Positions 34,319-41,594 of a DNA stretch of 52,366 nt are shown here, piece after piece. The stretch comes from Terriglobia bacterium. GTDB taxonomy: Bacteria; Acidobacteriota; Terriglobia; Bryobacterales; Bryobacteraceae. Within the stretch, counting starts at the first letter, position 1, and every line of letters begins with the position of its first letter. Where the stretch lies: NCBI GenBank assembly GCA_020073365.1, contig JAIQFL010000024.1:1-52366 (forward strand). Direction: 5' to 3'. Under the pieces are notes generated by a model. It made no database searches. It was not told where the DNA came from and was given only the letters and a program-made list of their open reading frames with translations. The translations under genes and the position numbers were made by a program.

Positions 34319-34717
34319 TCAAGGAATGGTTTCAAAGCCCTGCTGCCTGAAGTGCTGGTCGAAGCAGAAGGTCTGTTGAACGCCGTATTGCCGCATGGTC
34401 TGGAAACTGATGCAATCGACCAGGCTCAGCTTTCTGCGAGCGGCGGCAAGCACCGCTTCCACGCCGGCCTGGTGCCGCTGCTGGCTGATCCAGTCCACGG
34501 TAAGCAGCGGAACAACCTCCTGTTGGAATGCCCTCAAAGCCGCCGGGCCGAGCCGGTGCTGCAAGAGCGCGCTGGTTTCCAGCAAAACGTAATTGTTCGT
34601 CAGAAGGGTCGTGTTGCCATCCAGAAGGTCATTCCAGGAACGAGCCGCGCGGACGTGGTTTTCGTCATCATGATCGACCACGGCATAGAAGGCGGAGGTG
34701 TCTACGAACAACGTCAC
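34319..34717 (-). CDS. vapC: VapC-type PIN-domain toxin
   Basis: A 132-residue ribonuclease of the PIN fold. Acidic metal-binding residues: Asp in LFVDTSAFYAVVD, Glu in LLETSALL, Asp in LSLVDCISF and the last in CFDQHFRQQGFE. The gene appears intact. VapC toxins cut tRNA or rRNA and are held by VapB. It overlaps the upstream antitoxin by four bases, the standard arrangement. Confidence 0.9.
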   Translation of the reverse strand: MTLFVDTSAFYAVVDHDDENHVRAARSWNDLLDGNTTLLTNNYVLLETSALLQHRLGPAALRAFQQEVVPLLTVDWISQQRHQAGVEAVLAAARRKLSLVDCISFQTMRQYGVQQTFCFDQHFRQQGFETIP

Positions 34718-34962
34718 TCGCGGTAAGCCTCGCTGAGGTAGCGGTCATGATGCGTACTGACATCCCTAATCCCCGACGAGAACCGGCCGGCAATTCTGCG
34801 GGCCCGTTCCACCTGTTGTTTCCGGCCAGGCCGATGTTGGGCACCGAGATAGAGTTCAACGCCAAGCCGAACCAGCTCGGCGATGGACTTGCCGGACTCG
34901 GCCGCGAGTTGGCGGAGGGCGTCGATTTGCTGCTGCGTCAACTGCACTTGAGTCCGAACCAT
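34714..34962 (-). CDS. vapB: Ribbon-helix-helix antitoxin (VapB/CopG type)
   Basis: 82 residues. The N-terminal MVRTQVQLTQQQIDALRQLA is a classic RHH fold (strand followed by two helices), continuing SGKSIAELVRLGVELYL. The C-terminal tail (GIRDVSTHHDRYLSEAYRE) is the toxin-neutralising part; HDRYL..AY is common in this group. A long inverted repeat overlaps the start codon and fits autorepression. Confidence 0.88.
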   Translation of the reverse strand: MVRTQVQLTQQQIDALRQLAAESGKSIAELVRLGVELYLGAQHRPGRKQQVERARRIAGRFSSGIRDVSTHHDRYLSEAYRE

Positions 34963-34999
34963 GACATCATGATACCAAATACGCCATCATAATGTCATG
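34960..34999 (-). promoter_or_regulatory. Inverted-repeat operator of vapBC
   Basis: Arms CATGACATCATGAT (34960-34973) and ATCATAATGTCATG (34986-34999), complementary with one mismatch, spacer 12. The first arm contains the vapB start codon, so bound VapBC would block both transcription and the start region. Confidence 0.65.
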
Positions 35000-35050
35000 A
35001 CCGCGGCTTCATCCGTGATGACGTTGGCGCTGTCAGCACGGCGCCAACGA

Positions 35051-36328
35051 TCAACGCAAGGCGGCGCCCGGGTTCGCTGCGCTCGCGGAGAGCGGAGAGG
35101 CAAGTATGCCGGGGACCGGGCTATCGACACTACCGCCGCCCTCCGCCGACGCAGTTACGGGAGCCGGCGTCAAAAGCGATACCACGGCGACGGCAGACCT
35201 TGACTCGTCGGCCTGACTACGCGCCGTGAGGATCACCCTGTAGGGGCGCGCGATCGTGACCGGCGCCGCGTACATCCCCGAGGCGCTGACCGAGCCCGGT
35301 TGCGCCCCCACAGGCGCGCCCGGACCGAGGGACACACTCCACCTCAGATTGGGGTTGCGCGAGCCGATCACCGTGGCGGTGAATTGCCGGGCTTCCGCGG
35401 CGTTCAATCTCTCGAATGTCGAATCTAACCCGACCTGGACGGCCCCCGGTACTGGCTCGGGTGGCGCGCTGCCGAGAAGCTTCAGATGCCAATGGGAGGT
35501 TGCGTCTTGCCACGTGACCGTAAGGCCATCCTGCGCGTCCGCCGTGGCCTTAATGGATGTGACCGAGTCCGGGCTGACCGCGACCCGTACATACGGGAAG
35601 TCGGCACCGGCATAGTCGCCGCGTCCATCAGCCGACACAGCCCTGCCACGTGAGTCCGGAGCCTGCGAGACACAGATGAAACTCTGGTTGTTCCAGCGAA
35701 GCGCAAAGACGTGCCGGTATGCCGGCATATGGACTATTCGGCGCGTGGCTGGATCGACATATGACACATCCTGCAGCTTGACCACGGCGGCAGCGTCGAG
35801 ATGCGGCGCCACCACCCGGAAGACCGCTGAAGGACGTGGGTCCGTGTCGACGTACTCAATCTGGTAGTAGCCCGGGCGGTTGAGGAACTGGCCCGTGCTC
35901 ATCGCCCGAGCGCCCAGCGCCGATAGGAGAGCGTCGGCGCTCAAGGTTGTCTGTCTCTCTTCGCCGCTGGCGAGCCTCGTCGTCGCCTGCGCGGCTGTTT
36001 CCACAAGGCGAAACGGGCAGATGGGTTTTGCGGAAAGCGGCGCTGGAGACCCTCCCTCCAGCCGTTTCGTCAAAACGAAACAACCGTTGGCCGTGGAAAA
36101 CAGCGTAGGAACCTCCAAGGGCGTCGAAGCTGGATTCCGCACCGTGAGAGTGAAGATCGCCGCTTCGCCTGAAAAGTAGGTATCGCGATCCACGCTAAGA
36201 GTGCTTTGCAGTTGCCTGGTATTCTCAAGCGGAGCGGAGGGAGGCAGCTTCGGCGGGCCGGCCGATAGTGCCGTCAATCCGAACGCCACGGCCAGGGTGC
36301 AAGTGTAAGCATAAGCGCGGTTTGTCAT
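35051..36328 (-). CDS. Secreted protein of unknown function with Ig-like segments
   Basis: 425 residues with a signal peptide (TCTLAVAFGLTALSAG). The first 150 residues look like a beta-sandwich of the BsuPI/TasA-like kind (LSVDRDTYFSGEAAIFTLTVRNPASTPLEVP). A middle segment with VYDTDPRPSAVFRV-type strands follows. The last 130 residues include an Ig-like stretch (LNAAEARQFTATVIGSRNPNLRWSVSLGPGAPVGAQPGSVSASGMYAAP) common in Acidobacteriota surface proteins. No catalytic motif is seen. Its promoter carries a striking palindrome, so expression is probably controlled by a dedicated repressor. Confidence 0.65.
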   Translation of the reverse strand: MTNRAYAYTCTLAVAFGLTALSAGPPKLPPSAPLENTRQLQSTLSVDRDTYFSGEAAIFTLTVRNPASTPLEVPTLFSTANGCFVLTKRLEGGSPAPLSAKPICPFRLVETAAQATTRLASGEERQTTLSADALLSALGARAMSTGQFLNRPGYYQIEYVDTDPRPSAVFRVVAPHLDAAAVVKLQDVSYVDPATRRIVHMPAYRHVFALRWNNQSFICVSQAPDSRGRAVSADGRGDYAGADFPYVRVAVSPDSVTSIKATADAQDGLTVTWQDATSHWHLKLLGSAPPEPVPGAVQVGLDSTFERLNAAEARQFTATVIGSRNPNLRWSVSLGPGAPVGAQPGSVSASGMYAAPVTIARPYRVILTARSQADESRSAVAVVSLLTPAPVTASAEGGGSVDSPVPGILASPLSASAANPGAALR

Positions 36329-36384
36329 AATGGGCGCAATCTCCTTCGACGTGTGCTTCCAGCGACGCCAACGCGATTCTCGTC

Positions 36385-36434
36385 TGTACTAGTAATACTA
36401 GTACAGAGCATAACTAACCTGTACTATCTGTAAA
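36385..36434 (-). promoter_or_regulatory. Promoter with 21-bp perfect palindromic operator
   Basis: On the minus strand: -35 TTTACA (36429-36434), 16-base spacer, -10 TATGCT (36407-36412), then a perfect palindrome TGTACTAGT-aat-ACTAGTACA (36385-36405) covering the expected start point. The half-site TAGTACA occurs once more inside the spacer. The classic arrangement of a repressed promoter; the repressor is not encoded in the window. Confidence 0.65.
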
Positions 36435-36542
36435 TACTCCATTTAGTTAACGGCGAGACTCCTGGCGTTGGCGTGACGGGTAGAGTAGGCCGATACCGGC
36501 TTCCCGAGATGCCTACCTCCCAGCACTATAGAATGGTTCCTT

Positions 36543-38411
36543 ATGTCGCTCGGTGATCTGCTGTTCGGCAAGCCTCTGGCCACCTACGAGGACTCGGAAC
36601 AACGTCTCGGTGCCCTGTCGGGCATTGGCGTGTTCGGCCTGGATGCGCTCAGCTCCGCGGCCTACGGTCCGGAGGCGGCGCTCACGCTGCTGATCCCGCT
36701 GGGCGCACTGGGCATTCACTACGTGGTGCCCATCAGCTTCGGCATCATCGCGCTGCTGGTTATCGTTTTCATTTCGTACCGCCAGACCATCGCAGCCTAT
36801 CCGGGCGGCGGCGGTTCTTACACGGTGGCGCGCGAAAACCTAGGGACGAAAGCAGCCCTGCTGGCCGCCGCAGCCCTGATTGTCGACTATATCCTGGTGG
36901 TCGCCGTGGGTATCTCGGCCGGAGTCGGCGCGCTGGTCTCGGCCGTTCCCAGCCTCCAGCCGCATACCCTGGCTATCTGTCTCGGCATCCTCGCCGCCGT
37001 CGCGCTGGTCAATCTTCGCGGCGTGCGCGAGACCGGAAATGTGTTCATGGTGCCCACCTACGCCTTCATCGTGTGCCTTCTCGGCGCCATCGGGCTCGGC
37101 CTGGTCAAAGCGTTCCTCAGCGGAGGACACCCCACTCCCGTCATTCCGCCGAATCCATTCAAGAGCGCGGCCACGACAGCCGGCGCATGGGTGCTCCTGC
37201 AGGCCTTCTCGAGCGGTTGCACGGCCATGACCGGCGTCGAAGCCGTCAGCAATGGGGTGAGAGCGTTTCGCGAACCAGCGGTCGAGTCCGCACGCCGCAC
37301 CCTGACGGCCATCATCGGAATCCTGATCCTGATGCTGGGCGGCATCGCCTGGCTGGCGCGGGCCTACCAGGTGGGCGCCTCCGAACCCGGCCAGCCCGGG
37401 TATCAGAGCCTGCTGTCACAGTTGGTGGCGGCGGTGTCCGGAAACGGCGTCTTCTACTATCTCACCATGGGCTCTGTGGTAGTGGTGCTGGCCCTATCGG
37501 CGAACACCGCGTTTTCGGACTTTCCACGCCTCTGCCAGATCGTCGCCGGGGACGGCTACCTCCCCCACGCCTTCTCCTCGCGCGGCCGCCGGCTGGTCTT
37601 CTCGCACGGAATCTACGTGCTCACATTTCTGGCAGCACTCCTGCTGATTGTTTTCGGTGGAGTCACCGACCGGCTGATCCCCCTGTTCGCGGTCGGCGCG
37701 TTCCTCGCGTTCACCCTCTCGCAGGCGGGCATGGTGGTCCACTGGAAGCGGCTCGGGGGTCGCGGCGCCTGGCAGAGCATGTTCATCAACGGTCTGGGCG
37801 CCACCGCCACCGCGGTTACCCTGGTGGTGGTGCTGGCCGCCAAGTTTCTGGAGGGCGCATGGGTAACGGTTCTGCTGGTCCCGTCGCTATTGATCCTGAT
37901 GTTCGCCGTGCGCCGGCACTACGACACGGTTGCGCGTGAGTTGCAACTCGACACTCCGCTTGACCTGACTCACCTGAAACCGCCGATTGTTATCATTCCC
38001 ATTCAGAGTTGGAACAAGATCGCGCAAAAAGGTCTACGTTTTGCGTTGAACCTTTCTATCGACGTGCATGTTCTGCAGGTAAAGATCGGAGACCAGTCCG
38101 AGGATCTGCGCGGCAGTTGGTGCCATCTAGTGGAGAGACCCGTGCAGGAACTGGGGCTTCCCGTGCCCAGGCTCACGGTAGTCGAATCTCCCTATCGGCT
38201 GGTCTTCGCTCCCATCCTGGACTTCGTCACCGGCCTGGCACGGAAGCATCCCGACCGCTATCTCGCTGTCCTTATCCCGGAAATGGTGGAGGGCCACTGG
38301 TATCACTACTTCCTGCACAACCAGCGTGCCGCCGTGCTGAAGGCGCTCCTGCTGGTGAAGGGCAACCGGCAGATCAACGTCGTCAACGTCCCCTGGTATC
38401 TGGCGGAGTAG
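36543..38411 (+). CDS. APC-superfamily permease, KimA-like
   Basis: 622 residues with about 12 membrane helices and a cytoplasmic C-terminal domain. The start SLGDLLFGKPLATYEDSEQRLG then GIGVFGLDALSSAAYGPEA, and the helix YPGGGGSYTVARENLG, follow the KimA/YdaO-type potassium transporters and related amino-acid permeases. The soluble tail (PIVIIPIQSWNKIAQKGLRFALNLS...VVESPYRLVFAPILDFV) resembles the USP-like domain that completes KimA. Substrate is therefore K+ or an amino acid. I see no c-di-AMP riboswitch in the 210 bases upstream. Divergent from the 36328 gene. Confidence 0.8.
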   Translation: MSLGDLLFGKPLATYEDSEQRLGALSGIGVFGLDALSSAAYGPEAALTLLIPLGALGIHYVVPISFGIIALLVIVFISYRQTIAAYPGGGGSYTVARENLGTKAALLAAAALIVDYILVVAVGISAGVGALVSAVPSLQPHTLAICLGILAAVALVNLRGVRETGNVFMVPTYAFIVCLLGAIGLGLVKAFLSGGHPTPVIPPNPFKSAATTAGAWVLLQAFSSGCTAMTGVEAVSNGVRAFREPAVESARRTLTAIIGILILMLGGIAWLARAYQVGASEPGQPGYQSLLSQLVAAVSGNGVFYYLTMGSVVVVLALSANTAFSDFPRLCQIVAGDGYLPHAFSSRGRRLVFSHGIYVLTFLAALLLIVFGGVTDRLIPLFAVGAFLAFTLSQAGMVVHWKRLGGRGAWQSMFINGLGATATAVTLVVVLAAKFLEGAWVTVLLVPSLLILMFAVRRHYDTVARELQLDTPLDLTHLKPPIVIIPIQSWNKIAQKGLRFALNLSIDVHVLQVKIGDQSEDLRGSWCHLVERPVQELGLPVPRLTVVESPYRLVFAPILDFVTGLARKHPDRYLAVLIPEMVEGHWYHYFLHNQRAAVLKALLLVKGNRQINVVNVPWYLAE

Positions 38412-38422
38412 GCTAAGCCGCC

Positions 38423-38450
38423 GACAGACGACGAAAAACGATCGTCTGTC
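38423..38450. repeat. REP-like hairpin, GTCTGTC family, copy 1
   Basis: GACAGACGA / TCGTCTGTC, perfect 9-bp arms, ten-base loop containing CGAAAAAC. It fills the gap between two convergent genes and may also end both transcripts. Bases from CGAAAAACGATCGTCTGT through CCACCG are nearly repeated at 50624-50648. Confidence 0.6.
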
Positions 38451-38468
38451 CCACCGATGATCCTCGAC

Positions 38469-39251
38469 TTACGCACCCGAGGCGGGCGCCGATATCGCGC
38501 GGCCGCAGCAGTACTTGTACATCAGCCCGCTGCGACACGGGCAAAGATCGGTGGGATCGACAGTCCGCTCAACGCTCCGGCGCCGATTTCGCGGTTTCAT
38601 TCCCGTATCGTCGTGAAAGATCAGATCTGCCGCGCCGGCGGCCAGACAGACACGCACGATCCGGACCGGGTCCCAAAAATTGCCGGGCAGGATAGATGCT
38701 AGCTGGTCGAGCCGCCGCAAACTGTCTTCCAGGTCGTCCCGCCCGATAATGGGGAGGGCGGCTCCAGTCGTGATCCAGTATTCACCGAAAGGGACGAGCC
38801 GAGCGGCGAGTGCCACATTGGAGAAATCCGTATTCCGGCTGAAGTTGAGATCCATCAAAAAAAGCTCTTCCTGGCTCCGGCCATCCCGACAATGGATCCC
38901 CGCGCCCGGCACTGCGGATTTCAGCACCAGGATCCGATATGCGGCCCGAAGATAGGCATCCAGGACATAATGTTCGTCCGTTCCCGGCTGTTCCGGGTGT
39001 GTCTCGGAAAAACGCTGAATGAGGTTCTTTCCGTCTTCAAACCAGTCGTAAATGCAGCAGTCCGCCAGGACGTTTGTGACGTATTTGTTGTCGAACGCGC
39101 CGCTGTCCAGGATGCCAAGGGCTTTCCCGACTTCCGACCAGGCACGTGCCGGAACGCTGCTGGTAATTTCTTGGGTCAGTTCCGTGCCCAAACGACGCAA
39201 GTGCCGGTATCGCTCCACGTCTTCACGGGTAGGGGAATAGATGGTTGCCAT
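38469..39251 (-). CDS. SEC-C motif protein of unknown function
   Basis: 260 residues from ATG 39251 (MATIYSPTREDVERY). The body is mostly alpha-helical with no known catalytic motif (LRRLGTELTQEITSSVPARAW, DCCIYDWFEDGKNLIQRF). The C terminus is a SEC-C zinc motif, CPCRSGLMYKYCCG, as in SecA and many stand-alone proteins, which binds zinc and often RNA, ribosomes or partner proteins. No linked partner is evident; it lies between a permease and the formate dehydrogenase operon. Confidence 0.72.
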   Translation of the reverse strand: MATIYSPTREDVERYRHLRRLGTELTQEITSSVPARAWSEVGKALGILDSGAFDNKYVTNVLADCCIYDWFEDGKNLIQRFSETHPEQPGTDEHYVLDAYLRAAYRILVLKSAVPGAGIHCRDGRSQEELFLMDLNFSRNTDFSNVALAARLVPFGEYWITTGAALPIIGRDDLEDSLRRLDQLASILPGNFWDPVRIVRVCLAAGAADLIFHDDTGMKPRNRRRSVERTVDPTDLCPCRSGLMYKYCCGRAISAPASGA

Positions 39252-39311
39252 GGATATTTCATTCCACTCGATGGCGGCACGCAAAGCAAGTCCGCGGCGC
39301 GGCCATCGGCG

Positions 39312-40112
39312 CTACAGTCCGAAGAGGTTGGGCTGCAGCTTCGTATAATTGTTCTCGGCGGCCCACAGGTCCAGCGGGACGGAGGCCAGTTCGTCCACTT
39401 CCGGCACGGCGAGGCCGTTGCGCGTCATATCGATCGACTTGAGATAAGTGCGGCACGTGTCGCACGACTCGATGCGCACGTAAGGGTATTGTTCGGCGGT
39501 ATAGACCGGCAGTTTGTGTTGGTCCTCCTCGCCGCACTTCGGGCACAGCAGGCGACGGAAGTTCCACTCGGTGGAACAGAGCGAACAGACCAGGGAGCGC
39601 TTTCCGCCGTCGCCTTCGGGGCGCAGCACGGCTACGACGGGCCGCTCACCGCAGCAAGGACACGCAGGGTTCTCGCCCGATGAAGATACCGCGGCACTCC
39701 TGGCAGCGTCCTCGGCACCGGGCTGCGCCAGAACGCGATTGATGAAGCGCACCGTCGGGTCCGCGGGGTCCCAGTCGTCCAATCGGGCGAGAAGGGCGGC
39801 GGTTTCGGCGAGCGGGGGCGGTGCGATGCGCTGGAGTAGGGCGAGGAGCGACTGGGTGTGCGGCATGTTTTGGTGACAGGCTACGAAAAACCGGGGACAG
39901 ACGGATCTGTCCACAAGAGCAGGCCGCCGGGTGTTGGTTCGCCATTCATTGTTGGGGACAGATTCGTCTGTCCCCGGTTTTTCGCAGCCCGTCACCGAAA
40001 TAGCTTTCTGAAACAGGGCGATTTCGCGGTAGAAGCGAAGCAACTCGGCGGCAGCGGGGTACTCTCGTTCCAGGGCCTGGGCACGCTCGATGCGGAGGTC
40101 CCAGCGATTCAT
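39312..40112 (-). CDS. fdhE: Formate dehydrogenase accessory protein FdhE with an in-frame repeat insertion
   Basis: FdhE is a cytosolic rubredoxin-like factor needed for assembly and redox activation of exported formate dehydrogenases. 266 residues from ATG 40112 (MNRWDLRIERAQALEREYP), overlapping the gamma subunit stop. The C-terminal half has the expected four CxxC pairs: CPCCGERP, CSLCSTEW, CPKCGEED and CDTCRTY. Between the helix ELLRFYREIALFQKAIS and PHTQSLLALLQRIAPPPL lies a segment of about 43 residues (TGCEKPGTDESVPNNEWRT, then RPALVDRSVCPRFFVACHQ) which is the translation of an inverted-repeat element and is not part of the family. The frame is kept, so the protein may still fold with an extra loop. 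Confidence 0.86.
   Translation of the reverse strand: MNRWDLRIERAQALEREYPAAAELLRFYREIALFQKAISVTGCEKPGTDESVPNNEWRTNTRRPALVDRSVCPRFFVACHQNMPHTQSLLALLQRIAPPPLAETAALLARLDDWDPADPTVRFINRVLAQPGAEDAARSAAVSSSGENPACPCCGERPVVAVLRPEGDGGKRSLVCSLCSTEWNFRRLLCPKCGEEDQHKLPVYTAEQYPYVRIESCDTCRTYLKSIDMTRNGLAVPEVDELASVPLDLWAAENNYTKLQPNLFGL
39872..39996. mobile_element. MITE/REP-like inverted-repeat element inside fdhE
   Basis: Left arm 39872-39912 starts GGTGACAGGCTACGAAAAAC and continues with CGGGGACAGACGG. The right arm, 39954-39996, is its reverse complement with about three mismatches over 41 bases. The centre is about 41 bases. Non-coding by nature, yet it is read through in frame by fdhE. The CGAAAAAC and GACAGACG cores are shared with the hairpins at 38423 and 50621. 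Confidence 0.75.
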
Positions 40113-40738
40113 TTCCCGGTGACCCGGTGGAACCAGAGGCGATGATGCGTCTGCGCCCACGCCGGCGATACCTCGCCACGGATGATGGAAGTGAATCCGC
40201 CGCGCACTACCGCGGTCCCCATGTAGACGTGGATGATGAACAAGCCGATGGTCGCCAGCGCCGAAGCCACGTGCAGCAGGATCGCCGCATAACGCAGGCC
40301 GCGCAGGCTCCACGGGATCCTCTCGGGGAACCACAGCACCACCCCCGAGAGCAACAGCACGATACCCGCGTAGAGCATCGCCCAGAAGAAGTACTTCTGC
40401 CCGATGTTGAACCGGTCGATAGGCGGCAGGTTCTCATCCTCGTTCCGGATGTAGTGGTTCATCGACCTTTCCCACGTACGGTCCGCCGGCGTGATGCGCA
40501 TATCGGCCAGCCACACCCGCAGCATCCAGAAGAGCACGCCGGTGAAGACCACGCCGAGCCACGGATGCCAGAATCGCGAGGTGGGCGGGCCTCCCAGCAG
40601 CGTCGCGATCCAGTACAGGTGCGGCGAGTAGAACGCCAGCCCCGTGAGCAGCACGTAGCAGAAAGTGATGGCCGCGATCCAGTGCATCACCCGCTCGACT
40701 AGCGTATAGCGAAGGATGGCGTCATTCATGTCCGTCAT
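40109..40738 (-). CDS. fdnI: Formate dehydrogenase gamma subunit (cytochrome b556)
   Basis: Membrane anchor of the respiratory formate dehydrogenase. It carries two b hemes and passes electrons to quinone. 209 residues, close to E. coli FdnI (217), with four membrane helices. Heme ligand histidines are likely in RVMHWIAAITFCYVL, FWHPWLGVVFTG, YAAILLHVASALATI and FIIHVYMGT. It overlaps the beta subunit by 17 bases and fdhE by four. Confidence 0.9.
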   Translation of the reverse strand: MTDMNDAILRYTLVERVMHWIAAITFCYVLLTGLAFYSPHLYWIATLLGGPPTSRFWHPWLGVVFTGVLFWMLRVWLADMRITPADRTWERSMNHYIRNEDENLPPIDRFNIGQKYFFWAMLYAGIVLLLSGVVLWFPERIPWSLRGLRYAAILLHVASALATIGLFIIHVYMGTAVVRGGFTSIIRGEVSPAWAQTHHRLWFHRVTGK

Positions 40739-41594
40739 TCACCCGTTTCGGCCCGAAGCGCAGATAGTGCATGGTAACGCCGATGAGGCCGCCGATCATC
40801 GCCAGGTTGCCGAGCCACTTGAGCGGCTGCTTCCAGAGCCTGACGGTCCACGGAACCCGCGGGTTGGATGGCAGGCCGCCGTAAGCCTCGGGATTGGTGA
40901 TGTCGTGCAGCACGTAAATCACGCTGGTTCCGCCGACCCCCGCGGGGTCATACACGCCGGCATTGGAGTACCCGGAATAGTCGCGCAGTTGTTGCGCGCG
41001 GGCTCCGGCCAGCTCCTTCATGTCGTCCTTGGTGCCGAAGTGCAGGCACCCGGTGGGGCACGCCTTGATGCAGGCCGGTTCCAGACCCTGCGACACGCGG
41101 TCGGTACACAGCGTGCACTTGAACATCTTCTTGGTTTGCTTGTTGAACTTGGGGATGTTGAAAGGGCAGCCGGTGACGCAATACTGGCAGCCGATGCAGT
41201 ATTCCTGCTGAAAATCGACGATGCCGTTCTGATACTGCACGATGGCGTTGTCGGCGGGACACGCGGCCAAACATCCAGGGTCGGCGCAGTGCATGCACTG
41301 GTCCTTGCGCATGAGCCATTGCATGGCACCGTCTTCGCGCGGGTGCTCGTTGAACTTGATCAGGTTCCAGTAATTCCACGACGTCTCCGGCATGGTCTGG
41401 TAGGTATTGTTGAAGAAGGTCTCGCTGAACGGGAGATCGTTCCATTCCAGGCAGGCGACTTCGCAGGCCTTGCAGCCGATGCAGGTGGTGGTATCGATCA
41501 GCTTCGACACCTGCTCCTGGCGCTGTGTGCCTTCCCCTGCGACGGGACCGGCGTGGCCCGAGATCTTCTGGACGCGGAGGTTTCCCGTGCTCAT
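40722..41594 (-). CDS. fdnH: Formate dehydrogenase beta subunit (iron-sulfur)
   Basis: Periplasm-facing electron-transfer subunit with four [4Fe-4S] clusters: CIGCKACEVACLEWN, CMHCADPGCLAACPADN, CIGCQYCVTGCPFNIPKF and CTLCTDRVSQGL then ACIKACPTGCL. The C-terminal membrane helix (WLGNLAMIGGLIGVTMHYLRF) anchors it next to the gamma subunit. 290 residues, matching E. coli FdnH (294). The ATG directly follows the stop of the alpha subunit. Confidence 0.93.
   Translation of the reverse strand: MSTGNLRVQKISGHAGPVAGEGTQRQEQVSKLIDTTTCIGCKACEVACLEWNDLPFSETFFNNTYQTMPETSWNYWNLIKFNEHPREDGAMQWLMRKDQCMHCADPGCLAACPADNAIVQYQNGIVDFQQEYCIGCQYCVTGCPFNIPKFNKQTKKMFKCTLCTDRVSQGLEPACIKACPTGCLHFGTKDDMKELAGARAQQLRDYSGYSNAGVYDPAGVGGTSVIYVLHDITNPEAYGGLPSNPRVPWTVRLWKQPLKWLGNLAMIGGLIGVTMHYLRFGPKRVNDGHE

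Noticed and set aside
39872..39996. Possible intact insertion sequence in fdhE
   Set aside because: Only about 125 bases with no transposase frame; at most a non-autonomous element.
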